64,000 bases of DNA from Fistulifera solaris (GCA_030295235.1 AP026126.1:2046001-2110000); one strand, 5' to 3'; positions 34,102-46,216 are shown, counted from the stretch's first letter. A program made the numbers and translations. Notes: generated by a model not told the origin, from the letters alone.

Positions 34102-35276
34102 ATGAGTGCGCAACCTCAAAACAAACAAGGTCGCATCCCCTTGGCTCTTCAAGCAGTATTTCTGGCTTCGAACCGAGGCAAGGAAGTTCACAAACCTCCT
34201 CCGGAGAAGGCTGCGAACAAGGTCTTCTTTCGCAACTGGCTTTTCCAGAAAGCTTCGACCTCGATCAGCCGAGGAAAGAAGAGCCAAATCGTCCAGACTG
34301 CTGATGTCAAGGCACCAACCGAGACGAAGAAGCGTCCGGCTCTTCGCAAAACTGATAGTACGGATAACGTAAGTTCTTCATCATCTTTCAAAATAAATGC
34401 ATTATTTGTAATTATCTTACTTTCTTTTTAAAAAACAGTTGCTGAATCCTCAGGCTTACATGGACGCCATGTTGCGTTATCGTGGATACTCGACGAAACG
34501 TTATCACACTTTGCAATCGGGCTACTACAACAAACCTTCTCCGCACCAACGTGCTAGTTATAACATCCATTTAATTGGACTGATTCGTCGTCGTGACGTT
34601 GAGAACTTTCAGGAATTAATGAGGGCTGGTCTCTCTTCCAATCCTTGTAATCAATACAGCGAATCTGTTGCGCACACTGTTTGTCGTCATGGTAGCAAGC
34701 CGATGATGGACGTTTTGCTTGAAAGAGGTTGCGACTTTCGCACTGCGGATGATTACGGTCGCACGCCTTTGCATGATGCTTGTTGGGCTGCGGAGCCTGC
34801 TTTTCCGGTCGTGGAAGAAATTTTGAAATTCGACGTGAGAATGTTTCATATGATTGATGCGCGAGGTCACTGTCCTCTAAATTATGTTCGTAAGGAACAC
34901 TATGGAGATTGGATCGCCTTTCTTGAACAGAACGCTGATAGATACTGGCCCAAGCGTTCTGCAGCGAAGGATGGTGAGCAGGGTCCACCACAACTTGCTT
35001 TAATGAAGCCTCACAGTCGCATAGTTGACAACCCAAAGGATGCCTTGCCCGATGATATGGCTTGCATGGTAGCTGCTGGTAAACTCAGTCCCCAGGAAGC
35101 TCGCATGTTGACCGAGGACAATGAAGCGACCGAGGCCATGAGTAATGATGGAAGTGAAGATTACTCAGATGACGATGATTCCGAATACGATTCTGAAAAC
35201 GACGACTGGGACGAGGGAGGATGAAGAGCTGCTAGATGTTCTTGGCGGCTTGCCTCAGATCGCCATTCGCGAATAA
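34102..35276 (+). CDS. Ankyrin-repeat protein, copy 2
   Basis: Exons 34102-34368 and from 34439, with a 70-bp intron at the same position as in copy 1. Exon 1 (MSAQPQNKQGRIPLALQAVF) is close to copy 1. The ankyrin region is almost identical, while the acidic tail is shorter and diverged. As read, the frame ends at 35224 after DDWDEGG. Dropping one G from the GGG at 35215-35217 gives DEEDEELLDVLGGLPQIAIRE and a stop at 35274-35276, matching the copy 1 ending, so a base error is likely. Introns differ completely in sequence, but a 371-bp stretch of exon 2 is identical between copies (34594-34964 against 30232-30602). Confidence 0.8.
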
Positions 35277-35371
35277 GTAAATAAAGAAAGCGGCAAGGGT
35301 GTTGAGGTATAGAGTCGTGTATTATACATTTTCAGCACTATTTTGTATTACAATCGTTACGCTTAGGATAA

Positions 35372-37388
35372 CTAAAGAGATGGTTTTCCCAAAAGAAAAG
35401 TGGCAAGCCAAGTGCGCAGCGCTTTGTCGGAAAGTTCGCGTACTTTGACATCTGTATTGTGGACAAGTGATTGATCCTCTTCATCGAACCCTTCCCCCAA
35501 TCCACCGATGAGTACTGGTTCTATTTCTCGCAAAGTATCTTCCTCGTCCTTGCGAAGCGTATCAGCTAGTCCGGATGGGCGATTCGACACATGACCTTCA
35601 ATTGCCGCGTCCCAAACAGCGTTTGCTCTAGCAAGGCTGACGTCCAAGTTAGACGCCGACAACACTTCCTGCTTTGTCAATTCCGACCACAACGCTTTCG
35701 TATGCTTTCGGTCTACATCCACAAATTTGCCTTCCATGACATCTTTCCTTAGCTGTGGTATTAATTCACCCTGAAGTCCTTTCTTGGGCCAAAGCGAAAC
35801 GCCTGAAACAACCACAAAGTCAGTTGGTGACGCTAATCCGCCTTTCACGGCTTTCGTTACATCCGAGGCGGTGCATTTCCAGATTCCCTCTTCGAAACCG
35901 TCTTTTCCTACTGGACTTCCTATCTTTGCTTGACGAAGGACGTCACTGTTATGCAGCCACAAAAGAGGCTCTTGCCCTTTGACAGTGTATTGCCCGCCGT
36001 AGCGTAGAGGCAGTGTTACGACACTATCACCAGCAGATGCTTTGATGCGAATGTCCAAGCCTTTCGCAGCAGGGCGATTGAGAACAACACCAACAGTGCA
36101 CAAAGCGTCGTCGCTTAGAATCAAAACAACTGACTTGTGTAGTTCTTGTGATTGCAACAGATACGGGGATCGCTCTTGCGAAGAAGCACGAACAATATGA
36201 CCCGGAGTAAAATCCGAACTCGTGTCTTTCGTTTTCCCCTTATTCTGCATCGAGGAAATACGAGCACGTAATTCTTTCATTGGATCCACGAGCTTGTTTT
36301 TCTTCTTGTCTTTCAGTAGCTGTCACAGCGGAAGAAGTGGGTAATGTTTTTGGAAGTAAGTTTTCCCTGGCCCATTCTTTCAACATATAATCATCAAAGG
36401 TGCCGGTTTCCTCCAAAGCCAGCTTTTGTCTACCAATGAGTTTCATGAGCATCATCCAAGTATCGAGTCCCGCATCTCTCGCATCTGCAGTCGTCGCCAA
36501 TCGCGCCATTTCCTGCAACAGCGTTTGCGAATCGGTCGCCACCATGTACCAAGACTGTCGATCGAGTTCCCCCAACAGTTGTCCAGGTCCCCAGCCAGCA
36601 TATCCGCAGAACACCCAAAAATCGGAGGGCTTGGCGTGTCCGGCATGTACCAGCTTTTTCGCTTGATGGAACGATGTCCACTGAATATCACGAAGAACGG
36701 TAGTGCTAACTTCTGTCACAGGAGGTGTATCGAGCGAATGCAAACAGATTATGTCCGGTTTGGTCGAATCTAGTCCCTGTACATCTCCGCCGAACCAAAC
36801 TTTCCATCGGATATTGTTGAGCGTATCGGGTAACGTTACTTCCGTCGGTCTATTTAAAATGATTCCTTTGGTAAACGTGGCCTCTTGATGATCTAAAACA
36901 AGGATCGCTGCCTTATGAAAGTATTGTTGACGTAAGCCGAATCCGTAGTCTTGTTCTACACCGCCCAAGATGACAGCACCTTGTTCAATAACTTTTCCTG
37001 ATTCGTAGGCCCATTGATCAGGATCGAAACTGCTGCTGGAGATTCTACCCGCAGCGACGCCAAACAAACTCCCGATGCCATCAAGATCGTCGTCTTCCGA
37101 GACGTTATCTGTTTTTGTCGTAGCCGCCGTTGCTTGTGATTCTCCCATGACGAGTTTCGCACGAAATGCCCGCCAATCACGACCTGAAAGATCAAATTCT
37201 TCAGCGCCATCGTCAACGTCGTCGCCATTCGATGATTTGCCGTTCAGAATATAATATCTTGAGAATCGCCAAGTTGTGACAGTAGAAGGATTTAGGACGA
37301 AGCTGGTCGTATAGGTCAGCTTCGTCAATAACAGAGGCACTAGAATGTTAAGTCGCATCATTTTCGAGGGAAACAGAGTAGCCCGCAT
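35372..37388 (-). CDS. Plastid-targeted protein with two AlgH/DUF179 (UPF0301) domains
   Basis: Start at ATG 37386-37388 or 37359-37361. MMRLNILVPLLLTKLTYTTS followed by FVLNPS fits a signal peptide plus the Phe motif of diatom plastid targeting. Domain 1 has the AlgH/YqgE hallmarks: GAVILGGVEQDYGFGLRQQYF, GIILNRPTEV, WFGGDVQG, SDFWVFCGYAGWGPGQL. Domain 2 is diverged: KSVVLILSDDALCTVGVVLNRPA, LRYGGQY, TDFVVVSGVSLWPKKGLQGEL. The frame shifts once at the T5/A5 run 36297-36301, between the domains. Adding or dropping one base there makes one protein of about 680 residues. Two separate genes are less likely, because the second frame would have no targeting signal. The family's biochemical role is unknown. 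Confidence 0.75.
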
Positions 37389-38087
37389 CCGAGATTGGCG
37401 AGGGATTATTCGAAGGAATGCAAAAAGACTTGAAAAAGAAGGATAATTGCTATCGAGCCAAGTTACACGTATACCCGAAATACCGTTGTCTTGATCGCTC
37501 GCCAAGTTCCTCTCACTTCTTTTTGAGTCTTTCTTATGCTTTACAGATAGCGTTGAATAGATTATAGAGAAAGAATGCGTCAACAAAGAGTGCATGCATG
37601 CGCATGCTCATCCATCTCAGAGTGAACGCGTGTGTGTTACCAGACAACGTTGATGGTTGATGATGATGTGACGCCTTTCTGCAAGCAACGGAATTCATTT
37701 TACTCTTGCCCTTGTAGTACACAGTCCAGGATTGATTCTTCTTGCAATTGACTACGAGTGTTACGTCAGTGATAAAGAAAAGATTGACGATGAACGATGA
37801 AGTGCGTCCAATACCGTTTCGACAGCGGAGCAGAGACTGTCTATGTCTACTTTGTAGGTACTACAATAAGAAGAAAGAAATGACTAATGACCCACAATAA
37901 TGACTCCAGACTCCAGACTACTCTAGAGCTTTAGAGTAGATAAACAGATGTACCAGGTAGTGAAACTAATAATGACCTTCCTCACCCAATCGATGCTTGA
38001 CGCTCGGGATGAAGTTTCGCAAGACTTTGCTTCGCAACAATCTCACAATCACGTTGACATCGCAATACCTCTCTTGATCCTCAAAAA
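37389..38087. other. Divergent promoter region
   Basis: About 700 bp between the AlgH gene and the KH gene. TACCAGGTA at 37951-37959 lies 137 bp before the KH start. No gene seen. Confidence 0.5.
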
Positions 38088-41000
38088 ATGACCACAATTA
38101 TGACGACTCATCTCCCTTTCACCAAAGACGCCACCATCATTACCCACGCCCCCAAATCAGCTAGTCCAGGGCATTTGCAGGAACGTGTAGATGCTTTAGA
38201 AAAACGTTTGCAGACGCTTCTCGACACGCGTTCTTCGACTCAGGTAAGTCGTTGCTACGCAGCACAAATAACATTTGTATCTTCGAATACATCTCAATTT
38301 CTTTCACGATTTTCTGTTCGACAGGCTTCAATTACACAGCGTCAAGATGAGCTCAGTAAACTGTTTCGAGAAAGTCCCAGTCGTCCCCAAGATTCACTCG
38401 AGCAGTTGAATGTTCGCATCACGTAGGTTGATTGATTTTATCATTCCATTTTTGCTTTGTAAAGCTTCCTTTTCATATTCGTTCTTTTTCGTTCTCCTTT
38501 GAAATCAGTGACTTGGAAAAGAACGCGTCCGCGTGAGCTTACCTTTAGCGCAAGAAAAGGACATTCTCAAACAGATTCACAAGTTGATGCGTCGTAAAGT
38601 CAAAGCACAAGCTTATATTCAGACTGAACGATCTATTCGGGTCAATAAGGTACGTTTGAAATGCTTCTTTTTTACCAGTACTCTACCGACTCATTGCAGG
38701 TGCCTTATTTTGCACTTCGATTGTCTCTATACAGAATCGAATCACGGAGTTACGCAATATACTACGCGAATGCAACGATGAGCTCAAAACGATTCGTTGG
38801 GAATTGGCTACAGTCAAAACGGCGAATCGATTGGGTTGTCCTGTAGAGGACTTGGTAGGACGTGCTGTTGCGTGTCCTACCGAAAAGTTGGGTCAAATCA
38901 TTGGAAAGAAAGGACGTCATTTGCAACAACTCTCTGCTAGTGCCGCCGTTCAAATGGAGGTCAACAAAAGTGAGGAAAAGAACGTCGTCCGCATGATCGG
39001 ACCACTTTCTTCGTTGGATGCTGCCGTAATGGATTTAGACAAAATCTTTCAACAAACGGAAGAAAAACTGGATGTCGATGAAAAGTTGCTCGAATATTTG
39101 ACCGCCAAAGGTGTAACGGCATTGCAAGAGATTCGGGCCAGTCATCCGGATATTCGTTTGGAGGCTTCGCGTGAAAAGGGAATCGTTTGTTGGGGAATCC
39201 CAGAGGATATTGCAGCCTTCCGAAAAGATTTGCCTGTCATTCAATCCGAAACGTTGATAGTCACCTCCAAAGAAGCCGCACTTGTGGTAGGAAAAAATGG
39301 AGCTACCATTGAGAGCATCGTTGAATCGCATCAAACTTCCATCCAAATGATTCGTGATGAAGTCAACACTACGATCAAGGTCACAGGTCCTTCTGGTCAC
39401 GTAGAATCTGCCATTCGAGACATCGAGGAGTTGCTGGCTGCCAATCGCGACGGCGCCTTGAGAGTGAACATACAAGTGCCGATCAAAAATGCACTTCTCT
39501 TGGAGAATGGAAAAGGAGTTCGTGATTTGACTGTACAGGTAAATAATCATCTCGAAGTGACCAGTGCAGTGACGCTGAATGTTGAGGACGGCGCATTAAT
39601 CGTCAAAGGTAAAGCGCGCATTTTGGAGGTAGCTATGGAAAAGGTTCAAGCAGAAGTGCGTTGTTTGGAGCAACTTATGGTGTCAATCCACGTAGATCCA
39701 ATTGCTATCCCCGTCTTCATTGGAAAGGGAGGTAGCGGTATCAAAGACTTGAAAGACGGAAAGCCTGTTACTATTGAGCTTGACAGAGAACAGGGTAAAA
39801 TCGACATTGCTGGATTAGAAGCGAGTTCTATCGAGTACGTCCGAGAACGAACCCAGGCATTAGCGAACACGCAATTGGTCGAACGGATTCAGACCGATCC
39901 TCCTTCTGCTTACAAAACATTAATGGGAGGCTTTATCCGTACACTGGCGAAAGATGTCACCAAATTGGTGTTCTTGAAGCTGGACGACGAGTCACAGCAG
40001 GTCATACTGAGAGGAAGCCGGGAAAAATTAGACGAGGCAAAGGCACTGATCAATCAATACTTTGCTCAGAATTACTCTCAAGAAATTGAAGTAACTAAGG
40101 ATGACATTCAGGCGTTGCTGACAGGAGGCAAGAACTCCAAGATTGTAGAGCTGGCAGAAAAGGCCGGTGTCAAACTTAATACATTACAAGATCGACAAAT
40201 AATCGCTGTTCGAGGAGAAAAAGAAAAGGTCGCTGACGCAATTCAGTCAGTGAAATCTTATCTCTACGGAGGAGAAGGCATCAGTCTAGCGAAAATTTCA
40301 ATCGATAAAAACACCATCGGACTTGTTATCGGAAAAGGAGGCAAGAACAAACAAGAGTTGGAGCAGAAGTATAAAGTCAGCATCATGATTCAGCGAAATG
40401 AGAATGTTCTGACGTTGCGCGGACAAGACGTCGACATCGAGGCCTGCCGTGCAGACATAATGAAGCAGATAGTGACGGCACGTGTGACAAAAACTCTCAA
40501 AGCTAAAGCTGAAGAACTCGAATCGCTGCGAAAGGCGGACGTTTTTCGCCGTATTATGCAGACCATACCTGTGCAATTATCGAACAAGGATGGCACCATC
40601 ACGGTTCGCGGTGTTCAAGATGATGTGAATGATGCGATAGCCACTTTGAACGAAGGGTTGGGCAAGTCGTATCGAATGAGATACCGTATAGACGGAATCT
40701 TATTCAGCCGCCTCCAGGAAGCTTGGAAAGATCCGGCACACGCAAAACGAATACAGGCATCTACCCATGCAAAGCTAGAGTTGATACAGAACACCTTATC
40801 ATTCACCGGAAGTCGAAAACAAGTAACTGATGCGAAGCGGGAAGCTTTGAAGTATTTCGAATTCCTGTTTGGCTCACAGTTCTGCCACTTAAGTGTCCCT
40901 TTCCCTAGCTTGCCAGGTCTGGGAAAATCGGGTGCTGTTATGAACACAATGGCTAGTTCTGGCTGTCAATTGTTCCTCGACAGAGACCTCTCTGCTGTTT

Positions 41001-42026
41001 TGTTTTTCTGTTCCGAAACCAATAAGCTAGAGATCGCACGAGAGGCGATCAAATTGCAAATTGATGAGGAAATCAAGCGGTTTTTTTGTTCTGGAGCTCG
41101 ACGACAGTGAAGAATGGATCGTATCTTTAGTCTTGGGAAAGAATGGAGACAACATCAAATCTTTACGCAGGGAAACCGGCTGTAAAATTGATGTCCACGA
41201 CCGTACCATCATTGTTTCGGCCGATCAGACCGATCTTGTTGTAGGTGCAAAAGCTAAGTTGGAGTCACTAGTTGAGAAAGCTCGCCGCGAATGTGTGTTT
41301 GTTGCGATTCCAGCTAAGCATATGCCTGCCTTTGTTGGGCGTAGCGGTGCAAACATAACCAAGTTTTCCACTGAGTATGGCGTTGCAATACAGATCATGA
41401 AAAAGGGAACCGACGAGGCCTCGGTTCGTGTAACCGGTGAAGGGGAAGCCGTATCAATTGCCCACGATGCTATTAGAGAGTGGATAGAGATGCGCGAAAC
41501 TCTTGGCGCCGTGAGAGAAGTCATCGGCACTCGCCAGACTAGCCGAAGAAAAGATAAGCCTTCAACCACTATAAAAGTGGAATCAAATCAGATTGCCAGA
41601 ATTATTGGGAAAAAAGGAGCAGTCATTCGCAGTCTGGAGAAGGAATTTGATTGTGAGATTAGAGTTGATCGAAAGATGAATACTGTGACAATATTTGCAG
41701 CACATCCCGAAAGTGTCACATTAAGAATTCAAAAGATTACGCAAGAAGTCCCTCCGAGTAAATCAAAGGGTCCTGAGAATCTAGACACAGACGATGCCGC
41801 TGGAGCTGATGAGCTCGCGCATCCTCAATCAGATCTCAAAATTACCGTTAAGCAGTCGGATTTTCTTACAATCGTTGGGGAATCTGGCGAAGAGAGCCAT
41901 TTACATGACTCGCTCGTAAAGGGAAACATTCTTACTTGGGCCGCTATTACCAAACCTTTTACTGGAACAGAATATGAGATATCCTTTGACGAAAAGGAGA
42001 ACGCATCTGCTGTAGAGGCATTATAA
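38088..42026 (+). CDS. Vigilin-like multi-KH-domain RNA-binding protein
   Basis: Exons 38088-38243, 38325-38422, 38509-38649 and from 38735, with introns of 81-86 bp. The N-terminus has a coiled coil (LQERVDALEKRLQTLLDT, TELRNILRECNDEL). At least seven KH modules with GxxG loops follow: LGQIIGKKGRHL, ALVVGKNGATIE, IPVFIGKGGSGIK, IGLVIGKGGKNKQ, VSLVLGKNGDNIK, PAFVGRSGANITK and ARIIGKKGAVIRS, with further degenerate copies between. Vigilin/SCP160 proteins bind mRNA on ribosomes and the ER. Two one-base shifts occur: near 38530 in exon 3 and at the T7 run 41081-41087, where T6 gives KRFFVLELDDSEEW. Both appear to be base errors, since KH periodicity continues past them. The C-terminus is acidic and unstructured. 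Confidence 0.85.
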
Positions 42027-42176
42027 ATCGTTCGTTCGCAGGAGGAAAATCTTTACCATTTGTACTAGGAGCCCTGGTGTCCTACATACTTAGATGATTG
42101 AAAAGATAGAGATTAAATTGAGACCTTTTATTCTAAAACAATTAATGAGGGATCACTAGGCTTTTACACCCTAAGC

Positions 42177-44488
42177 TTATGCAAATTTGTACAGGTTCAC
42201 AACACCAATCTCACTGTCTGTTTTCCCCAACGTCCCAATACCGCCTAATGCAACAGTTAATCCATCCGTCGTTATTGCGACGGAAGTACCTAATCGAAGT
42301 CCATCGTATTCACCAACTATATTTGTGCCTTGCTGACAGAAGATTCCGGCATCTCGATAAACCTGTACAACACCGGCCGGGCTGGCACTGGTAAACGATC
42401 CCAGCGAATAGGGAGATCCGACCACTAAATGGCTTCCGTCCCCGCTAAGACTAACAATTTCTCCAAAGTCTTCATGATCTATGCCTACAATTGTGTCAAA
42501 TCTCAGCCAGTCGGCACCGTCAAAGTCATCAACAGTTACATATCCAGTATTTCCTGCAGCAGAAAGGGTTCCGATGGCTATTCTATCTCCAGCATTGTTG
42601 ATAGAAACCGAATTTCCGAAAGCATCGCCCTTGCTTGAAGGTGGAGGGAAAATGGAACTGCCTACCTGCACCCATTTATCTGTTTCATACTCAAAGACCA
42701 TAGCGTATTCTCCGCCCTTTGCTCCGACAACGATAATGCTTCCGTCTTCGTTAATGTCGACAGCTGAACAAATGATTTCGCCGAATTAGTATTGTTACAG
42801 GGAGAGGAAATGACATCACACGAACACGCTTACCTTCACCAAACAAGTCGCCGTCATTCCCTGTTAGTTTTTGTCCAACTTGCTCTAAAGCAGATTTAGC
42901 AGCGTTGGCGCGGAATACGTAAACAGAGTTGTTGTCGACGCCACTGGTGATTATCGTCGAGCCATCTGATGAAATAGCTACTTGCTGTCCGACGGCCTCC
43001 GTCAGAGCCTTGGTACTAATACTCGAGACAACAGTGGCGTCCTTCAAAAGAAAAGCTCGACATACTCATCGGCAGCAACGGCCAGAGCACTTCCATCACC
43101 CGAAATCGCTACAGCTGAGCCAAATCCGATGCTTGCAGCGCGATCTCCAGAGATCATTTCGTTGAAAGCAACAGTTCCGTTCGTAATGGTATAAGTATCA
43201 GCCAGGCCAGTGAGACTTCCATTTCCATCGCCTACGTCATAATTAGGACCACCAATAAGAAGCATAGATCCGTCGGTCGTCATGGAGACTCCTGCTCCGT
43301 AGTTGCCTCCAGCTTGGTCACCCACTATTGTTGATATTGATGTCCAGGTACCCTGTCCTAAACCAATGCAAGTTTTACTTCTTGTTGCTACTGGAAGAGA
43401 AGTCGGTGCTGGTGTCGACGACGACTCGTTTTCAGCAACATTTCCGTCTCCAATGCTGGACGGTTGCAGGGATGGTAGTTCCGATGTTGATGGAGCGCTG
43501 CTGATAGACGGAGCGCTGCTGATCGACGGAGCGCTGCTAATAGATGGTGCACTGGATGCATCAACAGCGGATGGGCCATCGGTAGTTTCTTCGGCGGCGG
43601 AGGGTGCGCCAGTGGTATCATCATCGACAGCCGATGGTGCACTAGTAGTCGCATCATCAACAGCGGATGGTGAATTCGTTGTCTCGTCATCGGCAGCTGA
43701 TGGAGCGACTGTCGTTTCCTCGTCGACGGCAGCTGACGGGGCATTGCTTGCATCTGCATCCACCGTATTTGAACTTGGAGCGTCGGATGCTACCACTATA
43801 TTTGAGCTTGGGGCTTGTGATGCTGTCGTCGTGCTTGAACTCGGAGCTTGCGATGCTTCAGCCGTGTTCGAGCTTGGAGCTTGGGATGTCGACGCGACTG
43901 GGGGTGACGTCTCAGATCCTGCTACTGGAGCTGTGGTAACGTCACCTGCGGTGGGTTGTGGAGAGGAAACCGGTTGAGGTGATATGGTAGGTGTTGTCGT
44001 TTCCTGGGAATTACTTGGAGCAATTGTAGCGCTCGGTGAAACCGTCTTTTGTCCTTTCTCACTCTTGCCCATTCCCATGGATCCCTTTCCCTTCCCTTTC
44101 CCTTTTCCTTTGCTCTTTTCGTTCTTGTCATGCCCCTTGCCTTTTCCTTTTCCTTTACCCTTTCCCTTGCTATGGCCGTCGTCACTGAAAAAGCCATGAC
44201 TATGATGGTGGCCCATCCCCATACCCATTTTGCCGGTGCCTTTGCCACTGCTAGCCCCTTGCCACTATGGCTAACTTTTCCTGGTTCTCGATAGGGGTCT
44301 TTATGGTGAAGGAGACTTAGCTTTTCCTCCCCGTGAGTAATGATTTCTTCCTGCACTGACTCGTGCTTCACATGCTGAAATCGCAGATTACGTTCTTCAT
44401 CTGCAAACAGTCCTCTGTCGTGTTGTTGTTGTCGTGCTGAGCTTAAGCCCAGAACGGAAAGGACGGCAATACTCACTCTCATCTTCAT
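42177..44488 (-). CDS. Secreted FG-GAP-type beta-propeller protein with Gly-Lys and Ser-rich tracts
   Basis: ATG 44486-44488. The signal peptide MKMRVSIAVLSVLGLSSARQ is followed by a charged pro-region with a dibasic site, then GKGKGKGKGKG blocks with Met/His (MGMGMGHHHSHG). A long Ser/Thr/Ala linker with many APSS units follows, then seven propeller-like blades of the type VSMTTDGSMLLIGGP, VAISGDGSALAVAA, VAISSDGSTIITSG, VDINEDGSIIVVGA, VSINNAGDRIAIGT, VSLSGDGSHLVVGS and VAITTDGLTVALGG. The intron is 42764-42833. Two one-base shifts occur, at the CCCC run 44255-44258 and near 43046-43054, both at homopolymers. It is extracellular, probably heavily glycosylated, and a candidate for cell-wall or mucilage matrix. 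That role is inferred from composition. Confidence 0.75.
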
Positions 44489-44885
44489 GGTTGAGGTGTA
44501 CGCGTTTTTTTGAACTCGAATGAAAGAAAAATGTGAAGAGCTCGTTTCTTTTTGACAGTCAACGGATGCAACAAATTCAAATTTTCGCGCAAATCGCCGT
44601 TGCATTCTGTTATGTACAAACGTTGTTTTTTTCTGTGCTGTCTGTGGTATAGTCAGTCATCGAAGTGGTACCCACCAGTGTCACATAGACATCTATACGG
44701 TAATGGAGTTCTGCAAGCCCAATTTTGATTCACAAGACTCCATCCAAATTCTAACGTACGAATTCACATTTTCCAAGTCGTTGACTTGTGATTACGATGT
44801 AGACCAACATCAACGTGTCCACGTCCTTGAAATCCAACACCCTGTTTCCAATTGGACAGGGTGACTACTGCGAAACTATTTCGAT
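44489..44885. other. Intergenic
   Basis: About 400 bp between the start of the FG-GAP gene and the stop of ADAT3, both on the minus strand. Promoter region; no other feature seen. Confidence 0.5.
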
Positions 44886-45842
44886 TTAAACCGTTCTGGC
44901 TATAGCATTGCCTTTACCTTTCTCTTCTTCGGTAGCAGGTTCATTCCACTGAAAGGCTCGAAAATGATGATTTGTGGAAGGTAATGTATGTAAGGAGTAG
45001 TGCGTCAATGCACCCAATTGTGGAGACTTATCTACAAACAGGATACGCCTTACCCGACTGTGCAAAGCCGCCATTCCTTCATAAAGAGAAGGTTCTTGAC
45101 ATGTATATAGATCAAAGCCAGTACATAAATACGAACCCGCTGATTGCGTTCGCTCTCTTCGACTGACATTTTGAATTGCATAGATGATATCAGTTTGCAA
45201 GGGATTGTTCATTGTATTGTTAGTCGAGCTTTGTTGCAAGCGTCGCTCGATACTAGCCCTTCCAACTATAGTACCCGACGCAGGATCCAATATCAAAGTA
45301 TCCTTTTCCAATATAACTTGCTGAATAGTTTTCTCCATCAAGTTATTTTCGTGAGAAGTGAGGCGTCTAGCTTCTTGTTCTTGCTCGATGGCTAGGTAGC
45401 TGATTTTCTTAGTAGGCCACTGCTCATTCATTCGATTCCATTCATATTCCGAAATAGGGGGTCGTTTGGGAACTCTCACTCGTTTTACTGTGTATTGTTG
45501 TGAATGAAGTTCGATTACACTTTGACAATCCGAGTGTATTGTTCCTATGAGCACGAGTCTCTGTTCTGCCAATTTTTGACGTTTAAGAAGATCACCATCA
45601 TGACGTGAAGCGATAGGTAAACATTTCACTCGTTTTAAATGTTGCAATTCCGTGTCTTGTTGATTTTGCAATTGCTGAATGAGCGGGCCGCACAGTTTGG
45701 GTTCCACTTGTACCGCAAACGCTTCAACAAAGAGATCGTCATCAATGCCATCTTCGTCTTTCACGGATTTCTTTTCGATCCTTTCGTTTTGCGATTGCTT
45801 GTGCTTCGTAAAACGTTCTGGCAGTATCTCCATAAACGGCAT
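44886..45842 (-). CDS. tRNA adenosine deaminase subunit 3 (ADAT3/TAD3)-like, zinc ligands missing
   Basis: A 318-residue protein from ATG 45840-45842 (MPFMEILPERF). The N-terminal half matches the ADAT3 layout (FVEAFAVQVEPKLCGPLIQQL, LQHLKRVKCLP). The deaminase-like half has LDPASGTIVGRA, then SAGSYLCTGFDLYTCQEPSL and GMAALHSRVRRILFVD, ending LHTLPSTNHHFRAFQW, as in ADAT3/Tad3. Tad3 pairs with Tad2 to make inosine at tRNA position 34. It normally lacks the catalytic Glu but keeps three zinc ligands. Here the His is Tyr (IIYAIQ) and both Cys of PCxxC are replaced (EPSLYEG). No reading frame over that stretch contains the Cys codons, so base error does not explain it. Confidence 0.75.
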   Translation of the reverse strand: MPFMEILPERFTKHKQSQNERIEKKSVKDEDGIDDDLFVEAFAVQVEPKLCGPLIQQLQNQQDTELQHLKRVKCLPIASRHDGDLLKRQKLAEQRLVLIGTIHSDCQSVIELHSQQYTVKRVRVPKRPPISEYEWNRMNEQWPTKKISYLAIEQEQEARRLTSHENNLMEKTIQQVILEKDTLILDPASGTIVGRASIERRLQQSSTNNTMNNPLQTDIIYAIQNVSRRERTQSAGSYLCTGFDLYTCQEPSLYEGMAALHSRVRRILFVDKSPQLGALTHYSLHTLPSTNHHFRAFQWNEPATEEEKGKGNAIARTV

Positions 45843-46216
45843 ATTCTGTAGCAATAACTATTATTAAAACAAAGATAACCACGGAGTAAGAAAGAACACA
45901 GCCATATACAGCAACACCATAATTGATGTTTTTGCCATAGCGGAAAAGTTGACTGCGGTTTTGCAAAAATCGAAAAACGTGATGCTTCGTGACTCATGAC
46001 TCATGACTCATGACTCCTCCTCAACTAGTACCGATTTTTTCGGGCGAATACCAGACCATAAGCGTTCGTCTCCATCCATGCATCCATCGCATCGCGCATC
46101 CACCGCTTTTCGAGTTGAAAAACGAAAAAATTGCTGGAAGCGCCGTTTTTCTTTCTTGGGTCTTTCATCTTCCAACCTCGAAGTAGCAGCAATAATAATA
46201 CACAAGTACGCCAACC
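45843..46216. promoter_or_regulatory. Bidirectional promoter with TGACTCA array
   Basis: A 374-bp spacer between divergent ADAT3-like and PNO1 genes. At 45990-46017 it holds three overlapping-spaced TGACTCA sites and one TGACTCC, each 7 bp apart. TGACTCA is the consensus for AP-1/Gcn4-type bZIP factors. Function is inferred. Confidence 0.5.
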
